From Pieris napi (lineage: Eukaryota > Arthropoda > Insecta > Lepidoptera > Pieridae): 64,000 nt of DNA. The DNA is taken from positions 11,108,501 to 11,172,500 of the forward strand of contig NC_062259.1 in the NCBI RefSeq assembly GCF_905475465.1, in the 5' to 3' direction. Shown piece after piece: positions 23,905 to 35,927 of this stretch. The translations under genes were made by a program, and so were the position numbers. The notes under the pieces are model-generated. The model did not search any database and was not told the origin of the DNA. It was given only the letters and a program-made list of their open reading frames with translations. Positions within the stretch are counted from its first letter, which is position 1. Each line of letters begins with the position of its first letter.

Positions 23905-24090
23905 TGAAAAAACAGAGATAGACCCAGGAAGATATGGAAATATTGCATCGAAGAAGACGTCTTAAGAGTGATGGGAAAGTATACGAAATGGAAAGATCGA
24001 GACCAGTTTAGGATTTTTGTGGAGGAGGCCAGGGGGTTAAGGCATCTTGACTAAACCCCCTGCGGTGTAAAGGGTTAGGTGTGTGTATGT
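23905..24090 (+). repeat. LINE 3'-terminal fragment
   Basis: The plus strand carries CCCAGGAAGATATGGAAATA, ATGGAAAGATCGAGACCAGT and GGAGGAGGCCAGGGGGTTAA, reading partly as W(K)DRDQFRIFVEEARGL. This resembles the C terminus and tail of lepidopteran LINE proteins. Stops break the upstream part. Confidence 0.5.
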
Positions 24091-24382
24091 TTAATAAAAC
24101 AAACTAAATTTAGTTTTGCTAATCCTTAGATATAACTAATAAATAGAATAGGGTCACATATCCGAGCGTCTATGGAATTTGGCCAAAAATTTAAAATACA
24201 CATCGCTAGACAATACTAAAATAGTTTACGTAATACACCTGTGTTAGATTTGTTTTCTATTCCGACAGAAACTATCTTGATTATGTGTGTAGTTTTCAAC
24301 TCACCCTTTTTTATGATTCTGCGACCCAAAACAAATTATTGTGATGTCAATTAACTGCGTTTCATATTGTGTTTGAGAGGCT

Positions 24383-24620
24383 TAGCCTAGTTGCTGAGCT
24401 CGTAGGTTCCAACTCTGGCTGTGCACGGAAGTAATTTTAAAGTAAAACAAATTTTAAAGTGGCGAAAATATCAGTTTCATGATCATTTGTCAATCTACAT
24501 ATAATAGAGATGTAAGTGATCAGCCTCCTGTGCCTGACATAGGCCGTCGACTTTTTGGGTCTAAGGCAAGCCGATTTCCTCACGATGTTTTTCTTCACCG
24601 TTAGAGCGAATGTTAAATAA
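24383..24620. repeat. Two SINE family A pieces in opposite orientation
   Basis: A short head piece on the plus strand (AGCTCGTAGGTTCCAACTCT, GGCTGTGCAC) at 24395-24430 is followed by a minus-strand body at 24474-24620 (GATCAGCCTCCTGTGCCTGA, CGTCGACTTTTTGGGTCTAA, TTTCCTCACGATGTTTTTC). The arrangement suggests insertion of one copy beside another, or an inversion. Confidence 0.6.
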
Positions 24621-25426
24621 TTAAGTATTTTAGTATCACTGAAGCATTATAATAGTATTAGTTTTAATAAATATTACACAGTACATTGTCTGACATTAGG
24701 TGGCCAAAAGATTTAACAGATTCAAATATGTTATACTCGTAAGATAAATTTTGTCATGAACGGCCTACCCTAATAAAATATAATTTTCATTTTAATATGA
24801 ACGAAAAGGTTGATCGTTAACACTTGATATTTTATTATATAAATCATAATTATAGAAGGCCCTTGGATCGTATTTTGTACTCTTAACGACGAATTAACAG
24901 TTGATTTATGTCGTACAAAGCCTTTTTAGCGTTCTATCTATGAACTTCTTGTTCTTAAGTCTTGTATTATATTCTATGTTATATTTGTGTATAAAATTGT
25001 CGAATGACGTACATAGAGATATTAAAGTTTCAGTGTCAAATATAATGGCTAGAACCGCATCTATAAACAAATACTAGTGAAGGTTTTGATGTAAACACAC
25101 CGAGAATTGATAGCGTCTATTTTCCTCTGCGTGGACGTTGAAGGAATCGTTTTGGACAAATGCGATAACAGTATGCTATGACCAAATCTCTTTAAATCTT
25201 TGAATAGACAAATATTTCAAAGTATGAGTAATCTCAATTAGTTTGAACAGACTTCCTATATCAGGCTCCCTAATTTCATACACTCCTTTATAATTAACTT
25301 ATAAGTCATAAATTGCATTATGCCATAAATAATAAACAATACAATTGGGCGCTCCGTTTTTCCGAGAAAATATAAACTCCTTGGTGACATTAACGTGTGT
25401 ATCGTATTGAATACAATAAATAAAAA
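24621..25426. other. AT-rich intergenic DNA, nothing recognised
   Basis: No open frame of note and no clear repeat. Confidence 0.5.
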
Positions 25427-25675
25427 TAAATCAGTGGCACTACAACCTTTTTAGGTCTGGGCGTTAGATTTCTGTATCTGGTTCATGATCATTTGTCAAG
25501 CTAATAAGCAAGTATGTGATCAGCCTCCTGTGTCTGACACACGCCGTCGATTTTTTAAGTTTAAGGCAAGCCAGTTTCCTAACGATGTTTTCCTTCACCG
25601 TTTGAGCGAATTTTAAATTTGCACATAGAAAGAAAATCCATTGGTGCCGGAGCCATAAGGCCCACACTGTTCGAA
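25427..25675 (-). repeat. SINE family A
   Basis: A minus-strand copy carrying TCAGTGGCACTACAACC, GATCAGCCTCCTGTGTCTGA, TTTCCTAACGATGTTTTCC and AAAGAAAATCCATTGGTG. The box B region is deleted, since the sequence jumps from CCATTGGTGC to GGAGCCATAAGGCCCACACT. Confidence 0.8.
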
Positions 25676-27512
25676 TACAACAAATAATTAATCTTCTTTT
25701 TTATATTAATTTAAATTATATATATTTCTAGGACAAAAGACATATGTCTATTAACAAATTATAACATTTGAAGTCATATATTTAAAAATTATTGTGAAAG
25801 CCCTTAAGATGTTAGTCATTATAAACGCTGATATTTCCACAGCAGTTGGCTTCCTTCCAATCAATTTTTATAACTAAACCGACGAAAGTTAAATGAGGCC
25901 ATATTAAAATTATTTATTCTTGGCAATTATATTTTAACAATATCAAAAGAATAACATTTATTAACTAATCTATAAATTCATCTTTTGAAATAAAAATTAC
26001 AATTTATTACAAGCAATTATTATTTTTATAATTAAATATATATTGTATGACATATTATGTTCAGTTTTGATCACATTTTACATTTGTTTTGTTCGTATTT
26101 TTTCTTTTTACGCAAGCTGATTTTCTCGCGATGCTTCATTTCCATTGTACAACAACTAACGTAGTGCTAACACTTTGTAAGTTTTTATATGAAACTTTGA
26201 CATAGTACTAACCATAAAGCTCTGGCTATCAAAGCTTTACTGATAGATAAGATGCAACCTTGGAATCGCTGTCGGTATTGGAAGTTACAGAATAATAATT
26301 AGAAAGGAGATGTGACGCTACGTTTGACTCCTGTATATGAGAAACGTACTGGATTTCGACTACGTAAGTATTATGTAGAAAAATGTCAATAAAACCAACG
26401 CGAAACGAGTTTGAGATTTCGATATAAATTAAATTATTTGATGTTACGTAATGTCCGTAAGCGTCTAACCTTGGTTTTATGACTATAAGGGTTAAAAAAT
26501 CACGTGTAATGACGATCCTTGGCAGTGGTTCTTCAATTTAATTATATCCACTTGAGTTTCTGTCAAAATTGTATGAACGTTGGCAACTGATGTTGTGGTT
26601 TATTAATAGATAAGACATTGAAAAATTTTACTACCGATAAAACAGATGGTGGAAATTATACCTCGCATTTGGAAGTATGAATTTAATTATAGTTAAAATT
26701 ATTTTACTACTTGTTTTGGTCCGTTGTGAATGAGTATAATACATAAACGAAAGTTGTCACGTTTATATATTGTTGATATCTTTCTATGAAACAATTAATT
26801 TTATTGGCGGGTTTTATTTGCCGAACTCAGAATGAGTCGTATTATTTATTTATTACCTGACGGTAAGCAATTAAGCAATGCCTTTTATTCAAAAGTATGA
26901 CTTAAATTTTTAAACCAAGAAAAATATAAAATTTTAATATTTCCACCTAATTCGCAATACATTTAACTACGATAATACAGAGTTAATCGATGTCTGTCTA
27001 TAAAAATAATTTATAACACACAGAAATTTAATCAAAGTCTTATTAGGAAATTGTCTTTTCATGTATTCTACTTTTTCTTGTAAATTTCTATATATTATGT
27101 AAACAATACTGGAATTAGCGGCTAGATAAACATTTTATACTTATTCTAAACCACAGATTAACTTCCAGCTTTAATATCTAAATACCATTCAAATATGTTA
27201 CTCGTACGAGTAGTAAATATATACCTACTGTGATTGACACCTGTTTCATTAATTTAGCGTCAATTAAAACGACAAAGTTTAATAAAACCCTAGTTCATAG
27301 AATTTCTTATAATTTTTATTGTCTGTTTCCTTATTATCACATACTTAGTTACATATTTCTTTTATACTTGTTCGGCATAGCTGGTCAATATTTACACTAA
27401 TAACATAGATAATAGGAAGTATTTGTTTTATTATTTACCATGACTGCAGCGTTTTTTCGTAAAAGAAGATTAAGTTCTACATTATGTCAAAAAAATAAGT
27501 ATTAATAATAAT
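25676..27512. other. AT-rich intergenic DNA, nothing recognised
   Basis: About 1.8 kb without sizeable open frames, RNA genes or clear repeats. Confidence 0.5.
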
Positions 27513-27524
27513 AAGTGCTAAATA

Positions 27525-27777
27525 GGGGTCATAGCCTAGCGGTCTTATTAAGTGGCAGCTAGGTGAGGGGTACCGGGTTCGATTCCCGGTTCGAGGGCAA
27601 GTTTTAATTTAATTTAAATTTGTTCTCGGCCTTTGGGAGGGTTGTGCGGTACCGGGCGAGTGCGTAAACCGCACATGGAGGACACGGTCGAATTTATAGC
27701 ACTAGACTAGCACGAATTATAAAAATCCTATACTTGACGCTGGCTAATACACAAATCGTGCCAGACCATACAAAAAA
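27525..27777 (+). mobile_element. tRNA-derived SINE, family B, with intact target-site duplication
   Basis: The tRNA-like head has an A box at 27532-27542 (TAGCCTAGCGG) and a perfect B box at 27576-27586 (GGTTCGATTCC), so polymerase III could start here. The body (TTCTCGGCCTTTGGGAGG, GTGCGGTACCGGGCGAG) ends in a short A run. AAGTGCTAAATAG just before (27513-27525) and AAGTGCTAAACAG just after (27778-27790) form a 13-base duplication with one difference. It is not a functional tRNA, because the anticodon arm is not canonical and the sequence continues into the body. It is unrelated in sequence to family A. Confidence 0.85.
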
Positions 27778-27790
27778 AAGTGCTAAACAG

Positions 27791-28966
27791 TGAGTGATAA
27801 AATAGAACAAAACAACAGAGTGTCTTCCCTTTAATAGAGACTGTAAGTAGTGTTATTGGACACTTTCTTATGTTAAAAAAAATCTTAAATTACTTATTAG
27901 TCTTAAGTTAGGCCAGATCAAAAAAATAAAAATAATTAAATTAAGAACCTGTGATTATCAAGGTCATGTTCAGATTTTGGCTTTTTAATTTTAAAAAAAA
28001 AATTATGTCTCAAGGCAGTTTATAAAACTAGGCGTAGATAACATGGTTCGGTATGAAAATCAAACTAATATCTGCGTCTTTAAAAAGAGATCTATGTAAA
28101 GTTATTCAGGAGGGTTGTACATGTTCCAGACAGATGTCGCTTCTCTTTTCTGGAATACAAAAGAATTATCTTTGGTAATATATCGAATTATGGTAACAAC
28201 TATTCAATGACAAATCTGAGGTCCAATCAATTAAATCAAATAATTGAACTGACCTTCTATTTCTCGCCAATTAAAAGCAGGTCAACGTTATGATCTCATG
28301 ACTAAAACCGGACCTAAAACAACCTCGTTGTGTCGAAACCCATCAAAATACACGTAAACGTCAGAAAATATCCACACATTTAGCTATTTATATCGTTAAA
28401 TAATTATTTTTCCCTCTTTTTGCGATATAGCACTTGGTTTAATTCAGTCGTATGTGTGTGTGTCTATGCCTTCTTCGAAAATGGAATAAACTGTTTGTTT
28501 TAAGCTAAGCAATTTTTCCTAAGAAAGTGTTTGATATACAAGGTGATATTAGATGACGCTAACTATTTAAAGGTTTGGCCTGGATAGAAATCCGCTTCCT
28601 TTTATTAAGCAAGTCATGAAATTTATATGGATCTTGCAAGATAAACTTTTCAACAAAACATTAATTTTCCTTAGATGTTAGGATGCCAAAACATATAACG
28701 CATTTTTCTTTTATTTATATATCTGTTTATACTGAAAGATATAATCCGCTCCTGAAAACCGGTATCGTATTCATTCGGTAACTACTAAATTATATCTTTA
28801 CTTACTAGTACATCAGGTGAATCTAAGGACCGAAATGAATGGTAAAATTATAAAACTAAAACAAAACAATGAGATGTTTCGTTCAATCGTGATTGAGCCC
28901 ACATCATCTCTAGTCTAATGCGCGTTAACAACTTAACAAGCGACATATTATGTCATAATATTTTCA
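27791..28966. other. Intergenic DNA, nothing recognised
   Basis: AT-rich, with no supported gene or repeat. Confidence 0.5.
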
Positions 28967-29190
28967 GGTCGTAGGTTCGATCCCCGGCTGTGCACCAATG
29001 GACTTTCTTTCTATGTGCGCATTTACCATTTACTCGAACGGCGAAGGAAAACATCGTGAGGAAACCGACATGTTTTAGACCCAAAAAGTCGGCGGCGTGT
29101 GGCAGGCACAGGAGGCTGATCACCTACTTGCCATTGAAAAATGATCATGAATCAGATTCAGAAATCTGAGGCCACTGATTTATTTTTTTT
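28967..29190 (+). repeat. SINE family A, 5'-truncated
   Basis: Starts in the head at GGTCGTAGGTTCGATCCCCG and runs through GGACTTTCTTTCTATGTGCG, CATCGTGAGGAAACCGACAT and GGAGGCTGATCACCTACTTG to AGAAATCTGAGGCCACTGAT. This is one of the best preserved copies of the body. Confidence 0.85.
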
Positions 29191-30156
29191 ATTTTTTATT
29201 TTGTCCCACACCCAGTACAATACAACGATTCATGTTGCGTCTTTCGTTTTACACTCTCCCTACTCAATATTTATAAAAGAGTGACGACTGTTAATGCAAA
29301 CTTCTCTTTCCCATATATCACGGACAGGGTCCCAAAGATATTTTCTGATTATTACCTTCGACTAAATTTTATCATCGGTCGTCAGGAGAGAGTGGAAAAT
29401 TACGGACAGATTGGAAATTAACGGAAACAACTATATAATTACATTAACGAATTATGATAATAATGCTAATTATTGTGTTGATATTATAAGTGCACAATCA
29501 CGATAAATCTCGTAACAGCTTAAGGTATTATTAACTACTTAGCTTACTTAGAGCCTAAATAAATACCTAATTAAAAAATATATAATTTTATTAAATGAAA
29601 AGTGGTATTTTTAAATTCCATTAACTACTTTCACGTTTCATATTTAAAAGTGGCTGAATATATATTCCCCACTATGGCTGAGATAAAAGTGAAAAGAACT
29701 CTCATTAAAAGTGCTCAAGGTATTAATTTTTTTTATAAAGCGCGTTTGACATTGACTTAAATAAGCTGGACGAGTTAGAAATTGGAAAGACAATTATTAA
29801 GTTACAACTGAAACTACGCTAGTGAAACTATGTCTTACAAACTAATCCAAAACTTTTAAACTAGCTTTCTATAAACGTGATTAATAAATGACAGTAAATA
29901 AATATAATGTATAAACAGGGACTTTGGTATTTAGAACCAGTTTCGTTCCATCATCAAGACTGGTTGATAACGAAAACATTAACCCTACTTTCTTATTTCG
30001 CATTATAACATTATGACACGAATTGAGCAAATCGGCACGGCTCACAAGCCAGTTTTTAAATTATTTAGAATTGGTTGAATTTTTACAAAGAAATCCTGAG
30101 ATACTAAGAAAAATCTACCTCTTCTTATCGAGATATGTTATATGTACAAAAAAAAA
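29191..30156. other. Intergenic DNA, nothing recognised
   Basis: AT-rich without coding signals. Confidence 0.5.
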
Positions 30157-30425
30157 TCAGCGGCGCTGCAACCTCTCTAGGATTTCATAATTACTGTTAA
30201 ATCTTATAGGCAAGAAGGTGATCAGCCTCGAGTGCCTGACACACGCCGTCGACTATTTGGGTCTAAGACATGTCGGTTTCCTCACGATGTTTTCCTTCAC
30301 CGTTCAAGCAAATGTTAAATGCGTACATAGAAAGAAAGTCCATTGGTGCACAGCCGGGGATCGAACCTACGACCTCAGGGATGAGAGTCGCACACCGAAG
30401 CCAGTAGGCCAACACTGCTCTGTAA
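30157..30425 (-). repeat. SINE family A, near full length
   Basis: Minus-strand copy with tail, body and complete tRNA-like head (CAGTGTTGGCCTACTGGCTT, box B GGTTCGATCCCCGGCTG). It lacks part of the usual tail between CTCTCTAGG and ATTTCATAA. It lies about 50 bases before a LINE fragment. Confidence 0.85.
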
Positions 30426-30473
30426 CATGTACATAAGAAACATATTCTCAAAAATATTATCTTCAGCTGGATC

Positions 30474-30770
30474 CAAAGAATGACGAATGAAAGAGTCCTT
30501 CAACGAATTGGGTTGACACGACAGTTTATGCAGACTGTTAAAATACGAAAAGTCGCACATCTCGGTCACGTTTTGCGTCATCATCGATACGACTTGTTGC
30601 AAGCTCATAAAAATCCATCGGCAGAGATGGTAGAAGGTATAAGTTGTGGACGCGGAACGGATCAGCATCAAACCCGCCGAAGAGCTGTTTAGACTAGCGC
30701 AAGATACCGGGCAATTCCACCCGGTAATAAAAGCCAACCTTTAGGAATAAAGTAGCACCAGAAGAAGAAA
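30474..30770 (+). pseudogene. LINE reverse-transcriptase C-terminal fragment
   Basis: The frame 30480-30692 reads TNERVLQRIGLTRQFMQTVK, then AHLGHVLRHHRYDLLQ, matching the widespread LINE C-terminal pattern 'RVTNEEVLRRI....L...I..R...FGHIMRHERYELL'. The element is truncated at 5' and stops at TAG 30690. The remainder to about 30770 is its tail (GAATAAAGTAGCACCAGAAG). Confidence 0.7.
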
Positions 30771-31844
30771 AATATCCAAAAGTTGCGCTTGAATTATAAC
30801 ACAGATTTTGTGTGTAAAACTATCTATATCAGTCAAGTCAATGCGCGTGTCTCATGCAGGATTCTATACCGTTTCATCCATAAACATTAAACTTTGTGTG
30901 ATCCTCCTTGACGCAATAAACCGTATATAAAACAAAGGCAAAACTTTTCTTCATTCATTGAACTATCCGTGAATCGGAGACGAAAATAGCTACTTATTCA
31001 CAGAATAATCACGAGAATGGTTCCATTAAAACTTATTTGTCCTTAGTATTTAAGTAAACAGAGGGGATCTAGTCCGGGCACAGTATAATAGACAGTGGGA
31101 TTGAAAGCCCGTTAGGTTTTAGTTGTAAAATAGAATAATTTGCACAGAGTAACGCGGCTTCAAACCGAATCACGACCGGACAGTTTTGACGGTACCAGCA
31201 CTTTTTCCAAGGTCTAGCAACAATATAAGCACGTACTTGAAGAGATTTATTTACATTTAAATAAATGATAACCACAGAAAAACAAATATCAATAACTTCA
31301 CCAAAATATTTTCTAAAGTGGAATCGTCTATAAATATTATATGAGATTATTCCACTGATGTAACTAATTTGTGGGGTGGGTTAGTAGGTCAGCTATCGCA
31401 GGTACTCCACCTTTGTCACTTGTCAGAAGTAATGAACGTACATGGAAAATGTATTAGATGTTACAGTTAATATTAGGCTACTATTAAGATACTATTGGCG
31501 CGGGCGTGTTAACAGATCTATTTGCCTTTGTCTACGGATAATGATAGTATACTTCTTTTGTTTCTTATTAAAGTGAGTTATTCTTGTTAAACAAAGGCTA
31601 CACACTGTTCTATTATTAATCATCTTTGGCTTCTTGTATTTATACAAATTATTTGACTCATAAAGTGTATGAGTTTAGCGATTTTGTTCATATTTTCCTT
31701 GCTAAGATACCTACTATGATCTCAATTTAAACGCACTTTGTAAAAAAATCTATTGTGATGCACGAAAAACGGTTGTCGTAATGAAACAGTAACGAAGTAT
31801 CGATCCGTCGTTTGTTTGAATAGAATTCGTGTAGAAAAATAACA
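30771..31844. other. Intergenic DNA, nothing recognised
   Basis: No coding frame with a motif. The minus-strand 68-residue frame at 31069-31275 was not accepted. Confidence 0.5.
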
Positions 31845-31975
31845 ACTACAACCTTTTAATCTGGGCCTCAGATTTCAATATCTTTTTCGTTATCATTTGT
31901 TGTTTTCTAATAGGCAAGTAGGTTAGCTTTCTGTGCCTGACACCCGCCGGATTTGTGCTAAGGTATCTGAAACAA
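31845..31975 (-). repeat. SINE family A, 3'-part only, diverged
   Basis: The segments ACTACAACCTTTTAATCTGG, CTCAGATTTCAATATC, TAATAGGCAAGTAGGT and CTGTGCCTGACACCCGCCGG match the tail half of the family. Confidence 0.65.
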
Positions 31976-32484
31976 AAATAAAAGTAAAAAAATCATCCTG
32001 AAAAGTCTTTACTTTATTTACTTGAGTTGTCCTATAGACTATTCGATCATTGTAGAGAAATGTCTTGGATTAAATTTCATCACACACTTTTTCCTTCAAT
32101 CACTTTTTTTCGATCCTATCCATAACCTAATAGTCTATTTTAGGCAGTTCTATAATAAAATATCGTTCTTACGTGTATGTAAGAATATTTATAGAAATGT
32201 CTATGTTTAATTACTCAGGGAATAAAATGTGTGTAATGTAAATCAACAGTACCTGAGTAAGCAGAGCCTCTGCTCTGATTAATATCCCAGATATATCCCA
32301 GAGGGACCGTGGTGATATCAACCCAAAAACCGTGCTTTTACATTTGATTCACTGAATAATGAAACGCAGACAATTCTATAAATATATAAGATATATTTGT
32401 GGTTCTTTTTTTTTAAATGTATACTTAATGTCTTATTATTTTGACTTCTGATAAATCGCAATAAGTAATTGTTTTTATGTATTA

Positions 32485-34089
32485 TGGTAGGGGAGCCCAA
32501 GAGGGGATTTCGGGATTTACTAAAGCGCGGCAGATTAATATATAGGGGGATATCTTGTACCCGGTTAAGTACCTCCACAAAATATGAGGCTCATATATAA
32601 AGCCGCACGTGAAGGAGACAGGATCAGTTTAGTAAAAAAAAATTGACCATCAGAAATTCCCGAGCGCGTCAGATTAAGGTAGGGTGAGTTAATTACATCC
32701 TAAAAAGTGTATATTCCACTAATCTGACAATTTGAGAGTGACGGAAAAAAAGGGGAGGGCAACAAAGTTGTAAAAAAAAACGTCATCTCGACATTCTCGA
32801 GCGTAGCTAATTTTTTTTTTATTTTGAAGGAAATAATTCAAGAATAATGAAAAATATATAATCTGACGATTTCCGCAAGCCGAAATAACAAAAATTCGTC
32901 GATAAAGTTAAATGCGTGCAGCTGCGTGATGCCTACATTTCCTTAAACCGATCGGAATCTACTAAACGGCGTTCTAAATATTTCCCTCAAAATTACATTT
33001 CCTGTGAATTTGAACCGATTCGGACCGATAGATTTTGAGAAATTTTGAAAAATCTTAAAAAAATAAGAAATATTTTTTTTTAAAGTGGTTTCTTTATCAA
33101 TCAACTTCAAAAACTAATCCGCCTTTGAGCTTGAAAAACCACGTCGATCGCCACCAAGCTGGTCAAAAGCGGTTGATTCGTTCGAGAGATATCGTACACG
33201 AAAGAAACCCGAAAAAGTGTTTTTTCGGGATTACCCCGAAATTTGTGGTTCGATCAATTAAAATTGCAAAATTATTTATGAGGATGATAAAACTGCGTCG
33301 AATGCCGCCAACCGCGTGAAAATTGCTTGATCCATTCAAAAGTTATTGCGGTTTGAAAATTCCAAAAATAGTGTTCTATGAAACTTCTATCAGACTTTCG
33401 AGCTGGGAGAGCTCAAATGCATAGAAATGTTATTTCTTTGAACTCAGCGAGCTCAAAATATCAATTTTAAGCGCCCAGGAATGGAATTAGCGGGAAGTTG
33501 CAGGGATGGCCCTTTAGGTGAACCGTTTTTCTATTTTTTTTTTGGCAGATCAGGCGAATCCCTCTAGATAATCGTCAGATTATGAGACAGTACGTTTAGA
33601 ACATAAAGATGAACCACATATATCTTAATCTGACGCGCTTGAGTATTTCAAAATTGCGATTTTTTTTTTGCAAATTAAGAAAATGGCTGTGGGTTTGCGT
33701 CCCATCGAAATCGTCAGATTAGTGAATGAGAGCTTTTTTTTGGTGCACTTAACACTCCCTTAGAAAATCAGACGCGCTCGATAATTTTTTTTTTTTTTTA
33801 ATTTTCAACCCTTAAATACAACCACCCGCATCATGCAAACGATCAGATTAACATACGTACATTATTAAAAATACGTAGGGCATAGATGCTATCAATATCT
33901 GACGCGCTCGAGGATGTCCATGCAACAGTTTTTTTTTACATATTTAACTATCTATAGCCGCTTCCCCCACCGATGAAAAGGAATTTATCATATAACATTT
34001 TTTTCTTCTTTTTATCTAAGCTTTGCATCCCAATAGGTCTCTACGACGCTCGAGTAAATCCCCATTTAGCATCGTGGGCTCCCCTACCA
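32485..34089. mobile_element. 1.6-kb symmetrical element with TTA duplications and a 129-bp repeat array
   Basis: Ends TGGTAGGGGAGCCCA (32485) and TGGGCTCCCCTACCA (to 34089), inverted and perfect over 15 bases with further matching (GGGATTTACT) inside, are flanked by TTA at 32482-32484 and 34090-34092. Inside, CAGATTA recurs at 33586, 33715 and 33844, exactly 129 bases apart, each followed 46-57 bases later by TCTGACGCGCTYGAG-like motifs (33630, 33768, 33899) and T runs. On the left side the motif appears in the mirrored direction (CGAGCGCGTCAGATTA at 32661, TAATCTGAC at 32720 and 32860). No convincing protein is encoded. The TTA duplications suggest a non-autonomous Harbinger-type element. 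Confidence 0.75.
33581..33912 (+). repeat. Array of about 129-bp units with internal inverted motif
   Basis: Three units, each CGTCAGATTA (or GATCAGATTA), about 40-55 variable bases, then AATCTGACGCGCTCGAG, then a T-rich spacer. Each unit can fold into a hairpin through CAGATTA/TAATCTG. The variable spacers and conserved motifs suggest selection or homogenisation on the motifs only. Confidence 0.7.
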
Positions 34090-34092
34090 TTA

Positions 34093-35689
34093 AAGATATT
34101 TTTAGTATTAAAAAATTACAAAGAAAAATTTAAAAAGAAAGAAAGACTAAAATTGTACTTTCCTATTCGTTATCGTGATCATTATAATTAAGATTATTTT
34201 AAAAAATGGGACAAATATTTAAGGAATGTCTAAAACAATTATTAAATTAAATATTAAAATTATGAAAAGCTACAGTATAGTCTAATTATTACAAATGAAC
34301 ATTTGGAACGTTAGCTGTTTAATTTTACTTCAGACGAAGATCAAAGCTTTAGACGTTTGGATAAAATCCAGAACAAATTAGACGGTTTATTTTCACAATC
34401 TGAAAAATCCATGAGAAACTAAAAAGTACAATTCAAAATTAAAATTGTATTCAAAACATTTTCAATGATTATGAAAGTTAAGTTTAACTGTCTAATGGTG
34501 CCTCATTCAGTGGGAAATAAGCGACTAAATGCCTTTTGAATCTGATGAAGAGAGCACTTCAGCCAACCTTAAGTACGTTGCAGTTTCAGCAGTTTCAAAT
34601 CAGATTTCCAAAGCTAAATGTCTAGTTTTAATAATTTCTTTTGATTGTGCAAATTAGGTTCTACGTAGTGGCAATAAAGTTCAAATTGGAAATACGATAC
34701 AAATCCGAAGACTACAGCCGTGAAGGGTATACTTGTAGGGATAATTCTAAAAGCTTGTAGTGCGCTTCGAGTGTTGCCCTAAAATAAAAATGGAACACTT
34801 TGTGGTAAGTATATAATGTATATAAATAATATAATTAATGAAAGTCTTGTTTAGTTCCATAATATGTTGTGTATACTAAAACTTGTTATTTTACTTATTA
34901 ATCAATTCATTGACCTCAAAATAGGTTATTTCTGAACTTTAATTTGCACGTATAACCCTTGTTTGAGCGGAAAATGTTTTGACAAGAATTGGGAATGTGT
35001 GTGACATTGAGGCTGGCAACATCGTTCTTAGTCAACAGCAGTAGCATTTAGTGTTCGTCGCGAAGCACCGTTCCCATTACATACAATATTCGGGTACATT
35101 TACGCTTTTATATCCACGTAACTATTTTACGACAGTTTTAAAGTTTATTACCACGTTCACATGATTGAAATATGCTATTATAATGTTGTAAATAGTTTAA
35201 AGGGTTTAACAATAGATTTTAAAAGCGAAAGTTACTTGCGGAAACTTACAGTTTAAAACTTATATTATATACTTTAAAATGCTATATTAAAACTTGTATT
35301 TTATATCTTTATTTACTACTATTGAATTTTACATTTTAATTGTCATTTTCGTTTAAGTATTATTTTAATTTTAAGACGTTTAGATTTTATAATAATTGTA
35401 GTGTTATTTCTATCAGTTTTTTCATACTATACCATCTCAATTAAAACTATTTTCTTAAATCTGTTTATTTGGTCATAAGGGTTTTGTAAGAGTACGCTGA
35501 AATAATATTCAGTTAAATATAACTAATTTGTGAAAATAAACATTAAATGAATTATAACACCACGCCTTGCTACCATTAAAATTAATTATAGAGAACTATA
35601 AATGTCACCTGTGCCCTTGAATCGCAATGCTTAATTATTTCGAATAATTAAAAATATCATGGGAAATGAAAAATAAACGTTACCACAAC
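34093..35689. other. AT-rich DNA upstream of the OGT-like gene
   Basis: No TPR-like coding sequence was found here, so the missing N-terminal repeats of the OGT-like gene are not hidden in this stretch. A short Met-initiated run with a good donor (ATGGAACACTTTGTG|GTAAGT at 34790-34804) is out of phase with the first OGT exon. Confidence 0.5.
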
Positions 35690-35811
35690 ATACGTGCGTC
35701 AAGGTCACGGCGTGCGTCGCGAGGAATTGGCATCGGCGCGTGCGCGTCGCTTGTGACGCTGGCTGAGACGAGACGTCCAGTTACTCAGTAACCGCTGGAC
35801 ATGACCAAATT
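35690..35811 (+). promoter_or_regulatory. GC-rich presumptive promoter/5' UTR of the OGT-like gene
   Basis: An island of CG-rich sequence (GGCGTGCGTCGCGAGG, GGCGCGTGCGCGTCGCTTG) in very AT-rich surroundings, directly before the proposed first exon. No TATA box is placed at a useful distance. This is inference from composition and position. Confidence 0.45.
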
Positions 35812-35927
35812 ATGGATTATCAATGCGTCGTCGTATATACTGTCATCAATATCGCGCCGCCCAAACTTGCAGCCCAAACGTCCGAGTTGGGCGGCTGCGT
35901 CGACTGGATTAAAAACAAGATTAAAAG
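35812..35927 (+). CDS. Proposed first coding exon of the OGT-like gene
   Basis: An ATG at 35812 opens a 38-codon run ending KNKIK and AG|GTATTTT, so it leaves the frame in phase 2. The next accepted exon (37165) needs exactly two bases from upstream, and the joined codon AGA gives Arg before AVAVYLQSLKL, where the canonical enzyme also has Arg. The encoded segment does not look like a TPR. It may be a new N terminus or a 5' leader; an upstream ATG at 35801 is in another frame and ends out of phase. Confidence 0.4.

Noticed and set aside
27525..27596. tRNA gene
   Set aside because: A and B boxes are present but the arms do not fold as a tRNA and the sequence continues into a SINE body with target-site duplication.
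33581..33912. CRISPR array, suggested by regularly spaced repeats
   Set aside because: Eukaryotic context, long degenerate units with T runs, and location inside an inverted-end element.
34790..34804. ATGGAACACTTTGTG followed by GTAAGT, a possible first exon of the OGT-like gene
   Set aside because: Phase 0 at the donor does not fit the phase-2 acceptor at 37165; five codons are too little evidence.
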